Assembly: GCA_040437565.1 (NCBI GenBank)
Contig: JBDOQK010000037.1
Location: 294,176 to 358,175 of the forward strand
DNA from: Albugo candida
Lineage: Eukaryota > Oomycota > Peronosporomycetes > Albuginales
DNA: 64,000 bases
Direction of reading: 5' to 3'
Both the position numbers and the translations under genes were made by a program. The number at the start of each line of letters is the position of its first letter. Within the stretch, counting starts at the first letter, position 1. The notes below the pieces were generated by a model, which did not search any database, was not told the DNA's origin, and was given only the letters and a program-made list of their open reading frames with translations. Below are positions 1 through 12,082 of this stretch, in pieces.

Positions 1-2469
1 GTACTTTTCGTAGCATTTCAAAAGGACTCCAAGAAGATCTGTGCTTACAAACATACGATCCAGCCGACGAGATTCATTCGATACGACAGCGTTCAAAAAC
101 TTGACGATACTCCATAGATGGTACCCAGAAGCCTGGCGGGCTTCCAACAGTATCACTTGCTTTAGAAACACAATCAGCTGATGACCATTCCGTTCCATTC
201 CAGTGATCAGACATTCGCGAAGACGCCGGTATTCTCTAACACTGTTACGCCAATCGTCTGTACAAAAGACTTCGAGCTCGTTCAGATCCCCTGAAATGAC
301 CGCTTCAAGTCGTTCAATCCAAACTTTCTGTTCCGTCTCTGAAGAAGCTGCAAAATACTCAATGGTCCCGTCTGTGAGACTTTGTTTGTTTTCGAGAGAC
401 CCGTGCAATTTATCACTCCAAGACGCTTTATTCTCGCGATCAACCTGAGACTTGAGCTTGACAATGAATCCAAATGGATGCCAATCACTGCTCTCAACAC
501 TTTCGATGTCTTCAAGTGGAAGAAGTACCTGAAAACCTTTTTGATTGTGCACAAAACCATCACCAATGGATTTCGGAGACGTAGCATCTCTTCCATCCGG
601 TGGAAAGCCATTAAACGCATCCATACTTTCTTCACGAGCCCTTACTGATGTCACGCGAACACCCAACATGCAATTGACCTGGACCAAGCATGGCTGGACT
701 TTGTTCAAAAGCTTCTTCTTCTGTACAAGCCGGCCTTCATGCACAAGATGCGTTGCACACATGAAGTTTGCACAATCAATCCCAGACGCGAGTGCAGCCG
801 ATAGCGATGATGTATTACGAGAGCCTTTGGTACCGACAGAAGCTTGCTTGATCGCATACGAACTGGTTTGCTGTGCAGCCTCTGCGAATTCCACAGTCTC
901 CGTCAGCTCGAACAAGTGCATGAGAATCGTCGCACACGCTGGTCGTGGAACTCCTTCGTACAAAAGCGATAATGAGCGCTTGCCTTCGGGTAGACGGCCA
1001 TCCGTGTGCTTGTCACCAAATTTGCCACACCTTCGTTCCATATCGGTCGTTAATGTGCTCCAAAATGCGAGCTCCTTGATCATTTGGTCGAATAGAGACG
1101 AGAGGGTGCTTTCTTGATTGGCCATACACAAATGAACAATATGCCGGACTTTACGCGAAGTGTACTTGCGCATTGCCGAATTGGCTGCGTCCCGAGAAGC
1201 TCCCGAGATCGACACGTACTCTTCTTGGCCAGTGATCCGATCGATCGGGATCGTCTTTGCTGAGATCGCTACACCACGAGGTGTGAGATATGGAGCATGA
1301 AGCATTTCTCGAAGAAGAAGAAACGAATTCTCAATTGTGTCGCGCTCAAACAGACTTCGTGGTGGTGTGAAGCTGACCAATGTCTTCAAAAGCTTCTCAA
1401 ACAATTGTGTCGCAAACAACGCGTCCATTGATGCGTCCGTGTGGTCCGAGTAACACAAATGCAGCAAGAACGTGCGAATATCGTCATATCCAATGTTTCC
1501 AAGCAGTAAATCAGTGTCGGACAAATCTGGAGCGCTATCATTAAACGCGAGGTAATGGAGAATACATCCACCTTTTTCGCCGCGAACTGCAAAGTAGTGG
1601 AGAATTTGTGAAGCCAAATTCGCTGTAAGTGGGGTCAGAATCCCTCTATCGACAAGTGGAAGGCTCTTTTCGACGTTAGGTTCTGCTTCCTCTTCATGCA
1701 CCATATCATCATGACCAAAATCTGACTCATTTGATGAAGTTGATTGATCGGAACGAGTACGAAATCGAAGAGGATCTTTCTCTTTGCCCTCGGAATCTCT
1801 TTCTCCATGCTTTAGTGTCGCCATTTCCATAAAACAATCCTCCAAGAAACTCATTTTTCGTGAGCGTTCACCGTCTTCTCGAAGCACTTTGACTTCCGCC
1901 TGAACCATTTCCTCCATTTCTGTCATCATAGCTTGCATCTCCATCTTCTCACTCTGTGTATCATCTCTTCCTCTCGATTTCCGCTTTATCTCATTTGATT
2001 CCGCATGCATCCTCTCCTTCTTCATCGCTGACACATTCTTTGCTTCCTTACGCAATTTCTCGAATGCTGCGACCCAAATCGCGCGGCAATTGTGATCGCC
2101 AGGCTCACACATTCGCAAGCTATTGGCTGCATTCCCGAGGATGATAAATGATGTCGCGAGTGTTCGCGTGTGTTGATGCGCTTCTTCATCCAAAGAAATG
2201 CTCACAAGCTCCACAATCCGTTCGCGTGCAAACAGATTCATGCGAAGTTTGGCAGTCATTCGCTTGAGAAGAAGCTCGAGCATTTGCATACTGAAACTCT
2301 CATTCAATAATTCCCTTAAGGAATGCGAATCTGTCATCAGTGCGTCGACAAACCGCTCGACATGGACGCGAACGTTTTCAGTAGAAAGTTCTGTATGGGG
2401 TTTCGGCGGCGAAATTGCATCGACACGCGGTGTAGAAGGCGGCGTGGAGGATGAAACTTGCGACAGCAT
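1..2469 (-). CDS. Large PH-like domain protein, N-terminal 823 codons (runs off window)
   Basis: An uninterrupted minus-strand reading frame runs from an ATG at 2469 to base 1 with no stop, so the 3' end lies outside the window. A TAA sits four codons upstream of the ATG, which supports this start. The N-terminal third is helical, followed by a charged stretch rich in Glu, Lys and Met (about residues 155-215), probably coiled coil. Residues about 576-727 look like a pleckstrin-homology fold with a long insertion: they start VHEGRLVQKKKLL and end with the typical tail YFAASSETEQKVWIERL. The helical part (LLLGNIGYDDIRTFLLHL, then an ENSFLLLREML segment) recalls the SAPS domain of PP6 regulatory subunits, but I cannot confirm that. 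The gene is divergent from the UBR ligase gene. Role unknown; a phosphoinositide-binding scaffold is the cautious inference. Confidence 0.75.
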   Translation of the reverse strand, partial: MLSQVSSSTPPSTPRVDAISPPKPHTELSTENVRVHVERFVDALMTDSHSLRELLNESFSMQMLELLLKRMTAKLRMNLFARERIVELVSISLDEEAHQHTRTLATSFIILGNAANSLRMCEPGDHNCRAIWVAAFEKLRKEAKNVSAMKKERMHAESNEIKRKSRGRDDTQSEKMEMQAMMTEMEEMVQAEVKVLREDGERSRKMSFLEDCFMEMATLKHGERDSEGKEKDPLRFRTRSDQSTSSNESDFGHDDMVHEEEAEPNVEKSLPLVDRGILTPLTANLASQILHYFAVRGEKGGCILHYLAFNDSAPDLSDTDLLLGNIGYDDIRTFLLHLCYSDHTDASMDALFATQLFEKLLKTLVSFTPPRSLFERDTIENSFLLLREMLHAPYLTPRGVAISAKTIPIDRITGQEEYVSISGASRDAANSAMRKYTSRKVRHIVHLCMANQESTLSSLFDQMIKELAFWSTLTTDMERRCGKFGDKHTDGRLPEGKRSLSLLYEGVPRPACATILMHLFELTETVEFAEAAQQTSSYAIKQASVGTKGSRNTSSLSAALASGIDCANFMCATHLVHEGRLVQKKKLLNKVQPCLVQVNCMLGVRVTSVRAREESMDAFNGFPPDGRDATSPKSIGDGFVHNQKGFQVLLPLEDIESVESSDWHPFGFIVKLKSQVDRENKASWSDKLHGSLENKQSLTDGTIEYFAASSETEQKVWIERLEAVISGDLNELEVFCTDDWRNSVREYRRLRECLITGMERNGHQLIVFLKQVILLEARQASGYHLWSIVKFLNAVVSNESRRLDRMFVSTDLLGVLLKCYEKY

Positions 2470-3617
2470 GGCTACGAAGCTTTACCGTAGTGATGCCAAT
2501 GAGAAAGGAAGGCGAAGAGGTCTTAAAATAGATCAAAGTCGCCAAGAATGGAGAAAATAGGTGTCGAGGAGCTTGGAACAATTTTGATGCGATATGTTCT
2601 GACTCCAATGGAGTACCCCGCGAATAGGTGGCGGTAGGGTACAGAGCATGGCATTAGCGTAAGCTCATGATAGAGGACGAAATGACGCAATAGGAATTGA
2701 GTTTGCCGATGCAAAATAGGATTACGTATGGTTTTAAGAATAGAGATTGCGAGATGAGAGGGAGATGGTAGGCTGACGAGCTACTTTGTCAATTACACAT
2801 GGTTTTTGAGCCAGTTGATGTATACATATATGGAGAATCCTCGTTTCTTGAAGAGGAGTAGGCATTGGCAAAGATATATTAGGTAGAAAACGCACTTATA
2901 AGGTAATGGGAATGTATCGTATGGCGGAATCCGCGGCATCGGTGCAGAAATANNNNNNNNNNNNNNNNNNNNNNNNNNNNNNNNNNNNNNNNNNNNNNNN
3001 NNNNNNNNNNNNNNNNNNNNNNNNNNNNNNNNNNNNNNNNNNNNNNNNNNNNACACATGGTTTTTGAGCCAGTTGATGTATACATATATGGAGAATCCTC
3101 GTTTCTTGAAGAGGAGTAGGCATTGGCAAAGATATATTAGGTAGAAAACGCACTTATAAGGTAATGGGAATGTATCGTATGGCGGAATCCGCGGCATCGG
3201 TGCAGAAATAACGACGCAATTGTCGTCGATAAAGATGTTTGAAGACAATAGATAATAGTATTAGTTTATGAAGGGGCGTGGATAGATAGAATGGAGGCTT
3301 TTTACTGTTTGAAGGAGACTTCCGAACTATTGTATCAAATCAAACGGACGTAAAAGCGTAAAGCCGTACAGGCTACAGAGACCGTTCTCGCGTGATATTG
3401 TTCATTCTATTATTGCCTTTATTAGAACCTCTATGAAATGATACTATAAAATCTCCTTGAGGTTTTCCTATATAATTCTCAATCGAATCTGTTCGACTTC
3501 TTGCGCGAGGAAGAACCAACGCACGCAATTCACCCATACAGATTTCTCTTTTCTCTTCGTCCTGACACATTGTAATACTGTCAAATTGTACAATCCGATC
3601 GTATCGATCGCATAATT
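2470..3617. promoter_or_regulatory. Divergent intergenic region with false gap
   Basis: This stretch separates the minus-strand PH-like gene from the plus-strand UBR gene and must hold both promoters. I see no convincing open frame. The 158 bp at 2795-2952 recur exactly at 3053-3210 after 100 N, so the true spacer is probably about 258 bp shorter, near 890 bp. Confidence 0.5.
2953..3052. other. 100-N gap with duplicated flank (158 bp)
   Basis: Exactly 100 N. The 158 bases before it (2795-2952) are repeated after it (3053-3210), which is the signature of two overlapping contig ends that were scaffolded instead of merged. Confidence 0.9.
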
Positions 3618-6600
3618 ATGCAAATTGAAAAGAAACCAACCAATGCGCATCATGTCCAGGAATTAATGAAGGCGATGCTAAACGCACCCAAAGATTGGAG
3701 TTTTTCATGTGATCTCACATCGGAACATCTATGGAATTTACAATCTCACCCCACACTTCCTCTTCAGCTCCAACAGCTCCATTATCTCATCGTTTTTGAT
3801 GACGAAATGCTTTCCGTGTTACGACGAAAAAGCGCCAAACGCATGTGCGCTTGCGAATTCAAACCCGGAGACATCGCGTGGAACTGTAAGGAGTGTCAGG
3901 TAAGAGCCATTACTTATGTGCGTTTGTCCATCTTAAGTTCGAATCGCTGTAGGTCGATGAAACATGCGTTATGTGCAACNNNNNNNNNNNNNNNNNNNNN
4001 NNNNNNNNNNNNNNNNNNNNNNNNNNNNNNNNNNNNNNNNNNNNNNNNNNNNNNNNNNNNNNNNNNNNNNNNNNNNNNNCGTGTTACGACGAAAAAGCGC
4101 CAAACGCATGTGCGCTTGCGAATTCAAACCCGGAGACATCGCGTGGAACTGTAAGGAGTGTCAGGTAAGAGCCATTACTTATGTGCGTTTGTCCATCTTA
4201 AGTTCGAATCGCTGTAGGTCGATGAAACATGCGTTATGTGCAACGATTGCTTTATTGCTAGCGACCATACGGATCACCAAGTGTTTTTCTATTACACACA
4301 CAGCGGAGGATGTTGTGATTGCGGGGATCCAGAAGCCTGGGCGCCAGAAGGATTTTGTTCAGAGCACAAGGTGAGTTTTCAGGATACATGCAATCGGAAG
4401 CTAAGCGTGATTTCTAGGGTGCTCAAGATAAGGATCTTAGTGCTGGAATTCCATCCGCGATGATCGAAAATGCACGTGCGTGCTTGGGAATTGTCGTACA
4501 TACAATCGTCGATATCATTTTGGATGCAAGAAGAGCGGCTATTATTCGGGAGGAAGATATCTCGCGGGCTCGACAAACATTCGCAAAAGAATCTTCAGAG
4601 AAGCGGTACACCGTTTTGATCTATCACAATGAGCTCCAAAGCTCCCAGGACTTTGCAACTGCACTCAGTCAAGCGCATCCGGCCGTCGCGGTATGAAGTA
4701 ACAATTGGAAAGAGTGCTGGTCGATACTGATGTTGATACTTTTGATAGTATCAGATGCTGAAGCTTGTGAATGAGACATCTACGCAAAAGCAGAGCGTTG
4801 TACGGAGTAACACCACTCGGGAAGATGCTTTAGAGCTTGCTGAAGCGCTTCATCGTCATGGAATCGTCTGCTCAATCGTGTCCAATGATTTCAAAATACG
4901 TGTCTCCGTGATCAGCGGTCTCATTCAGTATTTGGTGGCGCTTGCCAATCTTTCCGATGGATTCTGTCGAGTAATCTGCGAGCAGGTGAGGGATTCCCTT
5001 TCATCGTACTTGACGACCTGCTAACTGTCGCCTTGAGTAGTTTGTCGATTTGAACGCCGAAGACTGGGATCATGATAATCGTACTGAGCTCAAAGAGGAA
5101 CAGAATCGAAAGGTCGAGGCGTATGCACTTGTTCGAAATTCGATTCTGGCAGATTCGTTCCTGCCGAAAAAGGAGAGCGACGCATTACACAGTCTACTGA
5201 TGGCACTGCTTGCGGATCCGTTGTTCAAGCGAAGCTTTGCGATCGCATTCACCTATGCTTATGATCAATTGTATCGCGAATTTGTGGCTGGAATCGGAAG
5301 CTCGAACCTGACGATATTAGCATTTAGCGTGCAATTCTTCAATCGCGCGAGCTTTGTCAGACTCCTTGTGGAGAAACATGATTTACTAAGCGTTTTAGTG
5401 ACGACGATACTGGAAACCTTACAGTCAAAATTCCGCATTCTCGAGGCCAACGATACCGATTTGAAGCTTAAAGACGCCCATGAGATCAACGGAGAAGATG
5501 TGCAGCTCGTGTGGCGAGAATACGTTTCGGACGGCAGCAAAATCAAAGTCTTGGAGCGACGTAATTACTGGGATTTATATGCGGCGGTGGTCCTCAAGTC
5601 AAAACCGTCGATTGTCGAGTACCTGGATCTCGATCCTTTGTCTGCTGAAAGCAATTGGGTCACAACACCACAAACGCGAATCAAACTGTTTCTCTCGTGC
5701 CTTCCAGTGAAAACAGCACTACCAGGTCGTCATGAAATCGATCTAGCCTCACCCGTTTTTGTGTATCGTCGGTATATGTCTGGACTACTTGACCTTCGGT
5801 ACGCCTTACAAATCGACGGAGTTGCCGAGCAATTCATCTCAATGCATCACGGGAAATATTATGTGCAGTTCTTGCTGTATCTTTCACATCTTCAAGGCGT
5901 TTATCCGGAGACTCGAAGACTTGGTGACCATGTGGAAATGGAATCTCGGGCGTGGGTCGCCGCGGTCGAATACGTCTCCACTGTATGCGATGTATTCACT
6001 TGGATAATTACGAATGTGATGAAGAACAATCGAGTGAATGGCTTGGAGATGACTCCGACGCAGGCGCCAAAGACAGTACGTCTGGTGGGTGAACTCGTTC
6101 GACCGCTAATGGACTCGTTCTACTTTTGGCTGATTTCGCGAAACAAGTATTACCCTCCAAAAGAGTTTCAAGCTGGAGATTTGTTGCGAGAAGACCAAGT
6201 GGAAACCTCGATTTCGTGTCACTTTCCGATCCATCGTGCGTTTGCGCAATTATTACGAACATTTTGTGATCTTCCACCGTATTTGGCGGCATTTTATCGG
6301 CTCATGCGAGCACCCTCGGCTGTGGAATCTTCATCCGTGTGGGTGCATTCGACTTGTTCTTCACTGGGCTTTTGGCATTGTGTCCAATATATCGAACCAG
6401 TGCTGCAAGCGATCGTATGGGACGCTCAGGTTCACTGCGGTATGTGGGTCCGAAATGGAATGGCTGTGATGAATCACAGTATGAATTATGGTGAGCCTCC
6501 ATTTTGCCTTCGATTTCGAGATTTGGATCTATTGTTACTGCAATTCTCCTTCCAATTGGCACCAACCGACTGGCTTCTTTTTACCATTTTGGATCGATTC

Positions 6601-9600
6601 GGGATCACAAAAAGTTTTTTCGAACTCTCTTCGGAGCAGAATCGTTATGCACTCAACGCATTGGTCGCAGAATGTCTCAAATTATTCTCTCAACTGGCGA
6701 CGGAGCTTCCACCAAAATTATTTGAACGGGTAGAAGACTGTGAAATGGACAGAGACTCAAGCAAGCGCGTGCTCGATAGCCTGATTCCCTACTTGCGAAG
6801 AGAGCTTATCCAACGGCTTTGTGTTGGTCCGTGTGGCCATAGCGACCTGTCCAAAATCGCAACCGAGTTTTTCTCTTCACATGAGCATTTATTTGCAAGN
6901 NNNNNNNNNNNNNNNNNNNNNNNNNNNNNNNNNNNNNNNNNNNNNNNNNNNNNNNNNNNNNNNNNNNNNNNNNNNNNNNNNNNNNNNNNNNNNNNNNNNG
7001 GATCTATTGTTACTGCAATTCTCCTTCCAATTGGCACCAACCGACTGGCTTCTTTTTACCATTTTAGATCGATTCGGGATCACAAAAAGTTTTTTCGAAC
7101 TTTCTTCGGAGCAGAATCGTTATGCACTCAACGCATTGGTCGCAGAATGTCTCAAATTATTCTCTCAACTGGCGACGGAGCTTCCACCAAAATTATTTGA
7201 GCGAGTAGAAGACTGTGAAATGGACAGAGACTCAAGCAAGCGCGTGCTCGATAGCTTGATTCCCTACCTGCGAAGAGAACTTATCCAACGGCTTTGTGTT
7301 GGTCCGTGTGGCCATAGTGACCTGTCCAAGATCGCAACTGAGTTTTTCTCCTCACATGAGCATTTATTTGCAAGCAACTTCTCGTCCGGGATCGTGTTGG
7401 ATCAGATTTTGACGGAAATTTGCGTCATGCGAAAATCAGATGAGAAAACAACTGAACGCAAAGATACTGAAATGGATGAACATGGCGACGTTGATGGTGG
7501 TCATGATACTGGCGTCACATTTGCGGGAGGAACGCTTGATACAGCGACGACATCGACGTTGGGCAAACTTCAGTACCGGTTGAAACCAGAGCTTCTGTCA
7601 GAGTACAGCGCTTGTTTTGTGCATCTTACGAGGAAGCAGCACGAATCTGCTCATGATAATTGGCTCCATCATCGACTTCGACAGTCGAAAGAATGCATGC
7701 AGCAAGAGATAGAAAATGGCTCACTGGAATCAAGTGAAAATTGGCGTGCGTTTCCGCTTGTTAGAGCGCTGGATCCATGTGCCCCAGGCTTTTATTGGTC
7801 TCGTCTTGCCATCCTGCATGAACAAGCGCGTTGGCTTGTCTTTGAGAGTTTATGGCATTCTACCAATTCGGATCGTCCTCATCGGAATTTGACGGTGCTA
7901 TCGTGCGCCTTGCATCTACTGACACTGCAAGTGTATGTCATGGAAGACCTCGCGACCCTGGAAGACATCCCAGAGCTATCCGTCAAAGAAGAAGATCTCT
8001 CCATCAGCGCACAAACCTTGAAGAATGAGTTTCTCACGTGGTTGACGCAAGAAAATGTTCCTGAGAATGAGACTTGTTTGGAGTCGCGATGCTCACTATT
8101 CGAACTCCTCTTGCGTTTGAATCCATGGAACCCATTTTACGACCATGACAGAAGCCTCGAGTGTACGGAAGAAGCCAATAAACGACTTCATTTGGAAGGC
8201 GATCAAAAGCACGAGCTTGGACGCGGTGTGGAATGGATCATTCGTCGACTTGCGCTGTTGGATGAGCGATGTCAAGACGCCGTCAACCAGAGAGCGATTC
8301 GGACGCGAAGAATGTCACAAGAAAAACAGGAGCGTAATATATCATTGGCACAAAGAAGAAGAGAGGCACAGAAGAAAGCAATGGAAAGAATGCTACAACG
8401 CCAAGCGGCCTTTGCAGCACAAGTGGAGCAAGTTGCAGACGATGAAATGCAGTCTGATGGTGCGTGTGTGCTCACAGAGAGTTTTGAAAAGGATGTCGGA
8501 TCGTCTCGGCAAAGCTTGGACGTGGACATGACAATTGAATCGGATGCAAATGCCGAGAATTTGGAGTGTGCCATGTGCCATACGTGTGATCCGGAAGAAA
8601 GCTTTATGTGCTTTGTCGGATTCGCTCAAAGCTCGGCGGTATGTTCTCGTCTGCACGCAGGTGATGGGGTCCATACACAAGACGGAAAGCAGCAGTTGGC
8701 TTCCCTTTCCAGCTTTTGGACGAGTCCGATCGATGAGATGCATTTCGGAGAAGATGTGCCAGTTCACGTACGACTTTGTGGACACGCAGTGCATCACAAA
8801 TGCTGGGAATCGTACCACGCATCTCAGTTCCAACGTGTGATCACAGGAGCGCATCATCGTCACGCTTTGAATGCTGTTGATGTCACANNNNNNNNNNNNN
8901 NNNNNNNNNNNNNNNNNNNNNNNNNNNNNNNNNNNNNNNNNNNNNNNNNNNNNNNNNNNNNNNNNNNNNNNNNNNNNNNNNNNNNNNTTCCAGCTTTTGG
9001 ACGAGTCCGATCGATGAGATGCATTTCGGAGAAGATGTGCCAGTTCACGTACGACTTTGTGGACACGCAGTGCATCACAAATGCTGGGAATCGTACCACG
9101 CATCTCAGTTCCAACGTGTGATCACAGGAGCGCATCATCGTCACGCTTTGAATGCTGTTGATGTCACAAAGAAAGAGTTTCTGTGTCCATTGTGCAAGTC
9201 GATCAGCAACATTCTGATCCCAAATGTCAGTACAAAAGACCAAAATGCTCTTGAGGAAGCTCTTGATCGTTTGCACGGATCCAATATGCCCAATGCGTCA
9301 AAACTCAAGTCGGCCGATTTCGTAAACGATTCCGAAGCCTCGCTGGAATGGCTGAAGCAAGTCGCGACAGGAACAAATTTGAATCTTCAGTGCTACTCAA
9401 CCCCTTCAACCTCAACTATCAGCGCTCAAATTGTGGATAAGAAGCATTTACAAACGTCCACCACGATGCCAGCTGTTGAGTCGTGGCTTGAGCATGGTCT
9501 GGCGAGTTTGTGTATGGCGCTACATAAAGTCGCTTCCGGTGCGATGCAAAAGTCTCGGCCAGATCGGTACACCAATTCAGCTTGCCATGCACTCTTCCAC

Positions 9601-11256
9601 ACGCTTTTGTGTCTGTTTCTGACGAAAAAAGTCGATCAACACAAAAGCAAGGACGCTGAACCATTTTTGGCTGCGATGAAGTACCTACCGCTGATGCTTC
9701 GTCAGGTGGGGAGCTCCAAAATGCCGGCTACCATAAGTTCAACTCCGATGCAGCCAAGTCGACTTGTTGCATTGGCGGTAGAAGGATCCAATCCACAGAA
9801 ATGGTGTGAACAGGATCCCATCAGCAAACTGAAAAAGCAGATTTATCAACTTTTGCATTTTGGTGGCTCTGAGATCAAACCGGACGGATCCATTGTTCTT
9901 GAGGATGATCATCCAAGCACGCAAACACAAACCCGGAAACAAAGTCAATGGGAAAAGCTGCGAAGACCAATCAAGCCGCTTTTACTGAGCCATTTGGGAA
10001 GCGTGCTGATCAAAGGGATTTTATCTGCAGGTTGTCTGGAAGAAGCGTGGTTGATTGCTCGTCTTGTGGTTCTCGCGCGAATGATACAGACGTTGTTGTG
10101 GCTTTGTGTGTCTAACGATGCCATGGAAAAGAGTGATTGGATCGTGAAGAATGATGACTCGAACTTACAGACTCGAACGCATACCAAGACATTTATTGAA
10201 TGCTTTTTCGACCATATGGATGCATACGATTCGTCTGAGAAAGAAGCAGTTGCCGCTACTTTGATTGAAAAGCTGCGGGCAAAAGTTGCCAGGGCGTATG
10301 GGGCTACTGATACGACATGTTCATTCACCGATTGTGACGACCAAGGTGGTTTGAGAAGTCAGCTCGCATTGCTGTCTCTTGTCGCAAACGAGGTCGTTCC
10401 TATCGCGAGTGTTGCTGTCTATGTGATTCAAACGCGCTTTAGCGAAGCCGTCAATGTGGAGCAGCCCACACAACAACCTTGGATGGTCTCGAACTCGGCA
10501 ATCTCAAATCTTCAGTTGACTGGTGTATCGATGCTTTTAGGATCAGATTCGGGATGGTGGTCACTAGCGAATCGCTGGATAAATCGATTCAGGGGCGCGT
10601 ATGACGAGATGCAAGACCCCAACTCACTTCTCGCTCAATGGCTTTTAAGCATGAACCTGACTCGAGATGGAGACCAACAGTTGACGTATACATCCATATT
10701 GACACACGATCTGTATGGCATGCATTGTGCATTGTCGATTCATACTGCTGCCAAAAGCCGAATCCGATATCTAAAGTCATTACCACACGCTTACGTGAGA
10801 TTTTACTCTGAATTGGCCAAACGAAAGTGTGAATCTTGTAACCAATTTCCAACACGACCAGCAGTTTGTCTCATTTGTGGCTTGTTACTGTGTGCTGCAA
10901 ATACATGCCGGGCATTACACCACGAGAAAACATACCCAGAAGAGTCCAATCCTGGAGCTTGTACGATCCACGCCAAGAAATGTGGACGTGGCGTTGGCAT
11001 GTTTCTACTTGTACTCGAAGGAGCAGTGTTGTTAGTGTACTGGAAGTTGGCTGCGTACGTTGGAAGCCTTTACGTTGATGAATACGGCGAGGAATTTGGG
11101 GAGCGAAATCGTGATTTGAACAAAGGTCGACCACTCTACCTAAATCAAAAACGACGAGATCGATTGCTGCGCTTGTGGCTTTTTCATGAGATACCGAACG
11201 AAGTCGTCAAAATCCAAAACACCTCTGAACGTGTCATACGCAATAGTCACTACTAG
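3618..11256 (+). CDS. UBR-box/RING N-recognin E3 ubiquitin ligase (UBR1/UBR2/PRT6 type)
   Basis: Five exons: 3618-3899 (its end is duplicated up to 4164), 4218-4370, 4418-4690, 4749-4985 and 5041-11256, with introns of 53, 47, 58 and 55 nt. Splicing makes a complete UBR zinc box (about residues 77-145: CACEF, CKECQVDETCVMCNDCF, a Cys-rich GGCCDCGD, then EGFCSEHK), which in this family binds N-degrons. A C-terminal RING-H2 is encoded at about 8566-9213 (CAMC, then CGHAVHHKCW, CPLCK). The C-terminal UBR-family domain follows at about 10825-11200 (CESC, CLICG, GACTIHAKKCGRGVGMFL, YGEEFGERNRDLNKGRPL). Once the three duplicated flanks are collapsed the coding length is 6405 nt, about 2134 residues and in frame, which is normal for UBR1-like ligases. 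Expected role: recognition of destabilising N-termini and ubiquitin transfer for proteasomal degradation. Confidence in the family is high; paralogue assignment is open. Confidence 0.93.
3980..4079. other. 100-N gap with duplicated flank (165 bp)
   Basis: Bases 3815-3979 recur at 4080-4244. The duplicated piece holds the end of UBR exon 1 and the first intron (3900-3952, copied at 4165-4217), so only one copy should be used in the gene model. Confidence 0.9.
6900..6999. other. 100-N gap with diverged duplicated flank (375 bp)
   Basis: Bases 6525-6899 recur at 7000-7374 with 11 substitutions, all synonymous in the UBR frame. This is probably two alleles of the same exon segment placed in series. 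Confidence 0.9.
8888..8987. other. 100-N gap with duplicated flank (181 bp)
   Basis: Bases 8707-8887 recur at 8988-9168, apparently identical, inside the RING-coding part of the UBR gene. Confidence 0.9.
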
Positions 11257-12082
11257 TTTATCTTGCATCGAATGGTGCGGCTCAACGGGAAGATGAAGTA
11301 ATTAAAATCTGAACACTTTTTAAAATGCTGCCTGGAGCATTCTTTGCGCGTTTGTGATCCGTAGTCGCAAAGCGTTTGACTCGAGTGAAACTTGAATTGA
11401 ATTGAATCTAAAAGCATTTTTATTTGACGTCTCGATCATTTAAGCTGGATGGGACGTGCCTCGGGCTTTGGTGATAGGACGACTTGGTTCGATCGGAGTA
11501 TGTTGCGAGATCTCACTGTCTTTAGCCTTCAGAGCTGATCGATGCGCTATTTGAAGGCTATACAAATGAATTTGGTTGAAGTTGAAGTTGAAGTTGACTT
11601 GTCTCGATAAGGAATGTTGATCATCATTGTTATGAGGTTTTTTAAAAGCGCTTGTCTCCACAGTATATTCTTAACGTCAGCTCGAGTCTGCGACTCTTAG
11701 AGATATAGTGTATTCGTTGACTCGTTGAGGATATAGTAACCTATCAGCAGCTTTGCTATGAAAATAGGCAGTTGGGATCTCATAGAGTCGACGTACTCGC
11801 GGTAGGACAAGTAGATGTTGTCTGTTCACTGCAATTGTTTAACGAGTAGAGACATACAAATGCCACTATTGTCCGTCAAAAACTATAAAACAGAGCAAAA
11901 GTTGTACCATCGATTGACTGCGGACACATTGAGCCCGGTGAATGACTCAACTGCAGCGATTAGCTGAAATCATCTTCCTCGAATATGATTGACTGAAATT
12001 CAGCACCGAGCTTCCAAGCAAAAGCTTTGTTGCGTGTTGTTTACGCGCGAAGACTTCATCTTCAACTATAGTTGTGGAATGA
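11257..12082. other. Intergenic region between UBR and BRCA2 genes
   Basis: No supported gene. A minus-strand open stretch at 11440-11661 has no ATG and contains a GTTGAA-type hexamer run near 11575-11600, so I do not call it. The segment must contain the UBR 3' end and the BRCA2 promoter. Confidence 0.4.

Noticed and set aside
203-1117. Plus-strand open frames over the first kilobase
   Set aside because: They lie antisense to the continuous 823-codon minus-strand gene and show no protein-like features.
11440-11661. 73-codon minus-strand frame after the UBR gene
   Set aside because: No ATG, low-complexity N/F repeat from a GTTGAA run, no splice model or family.
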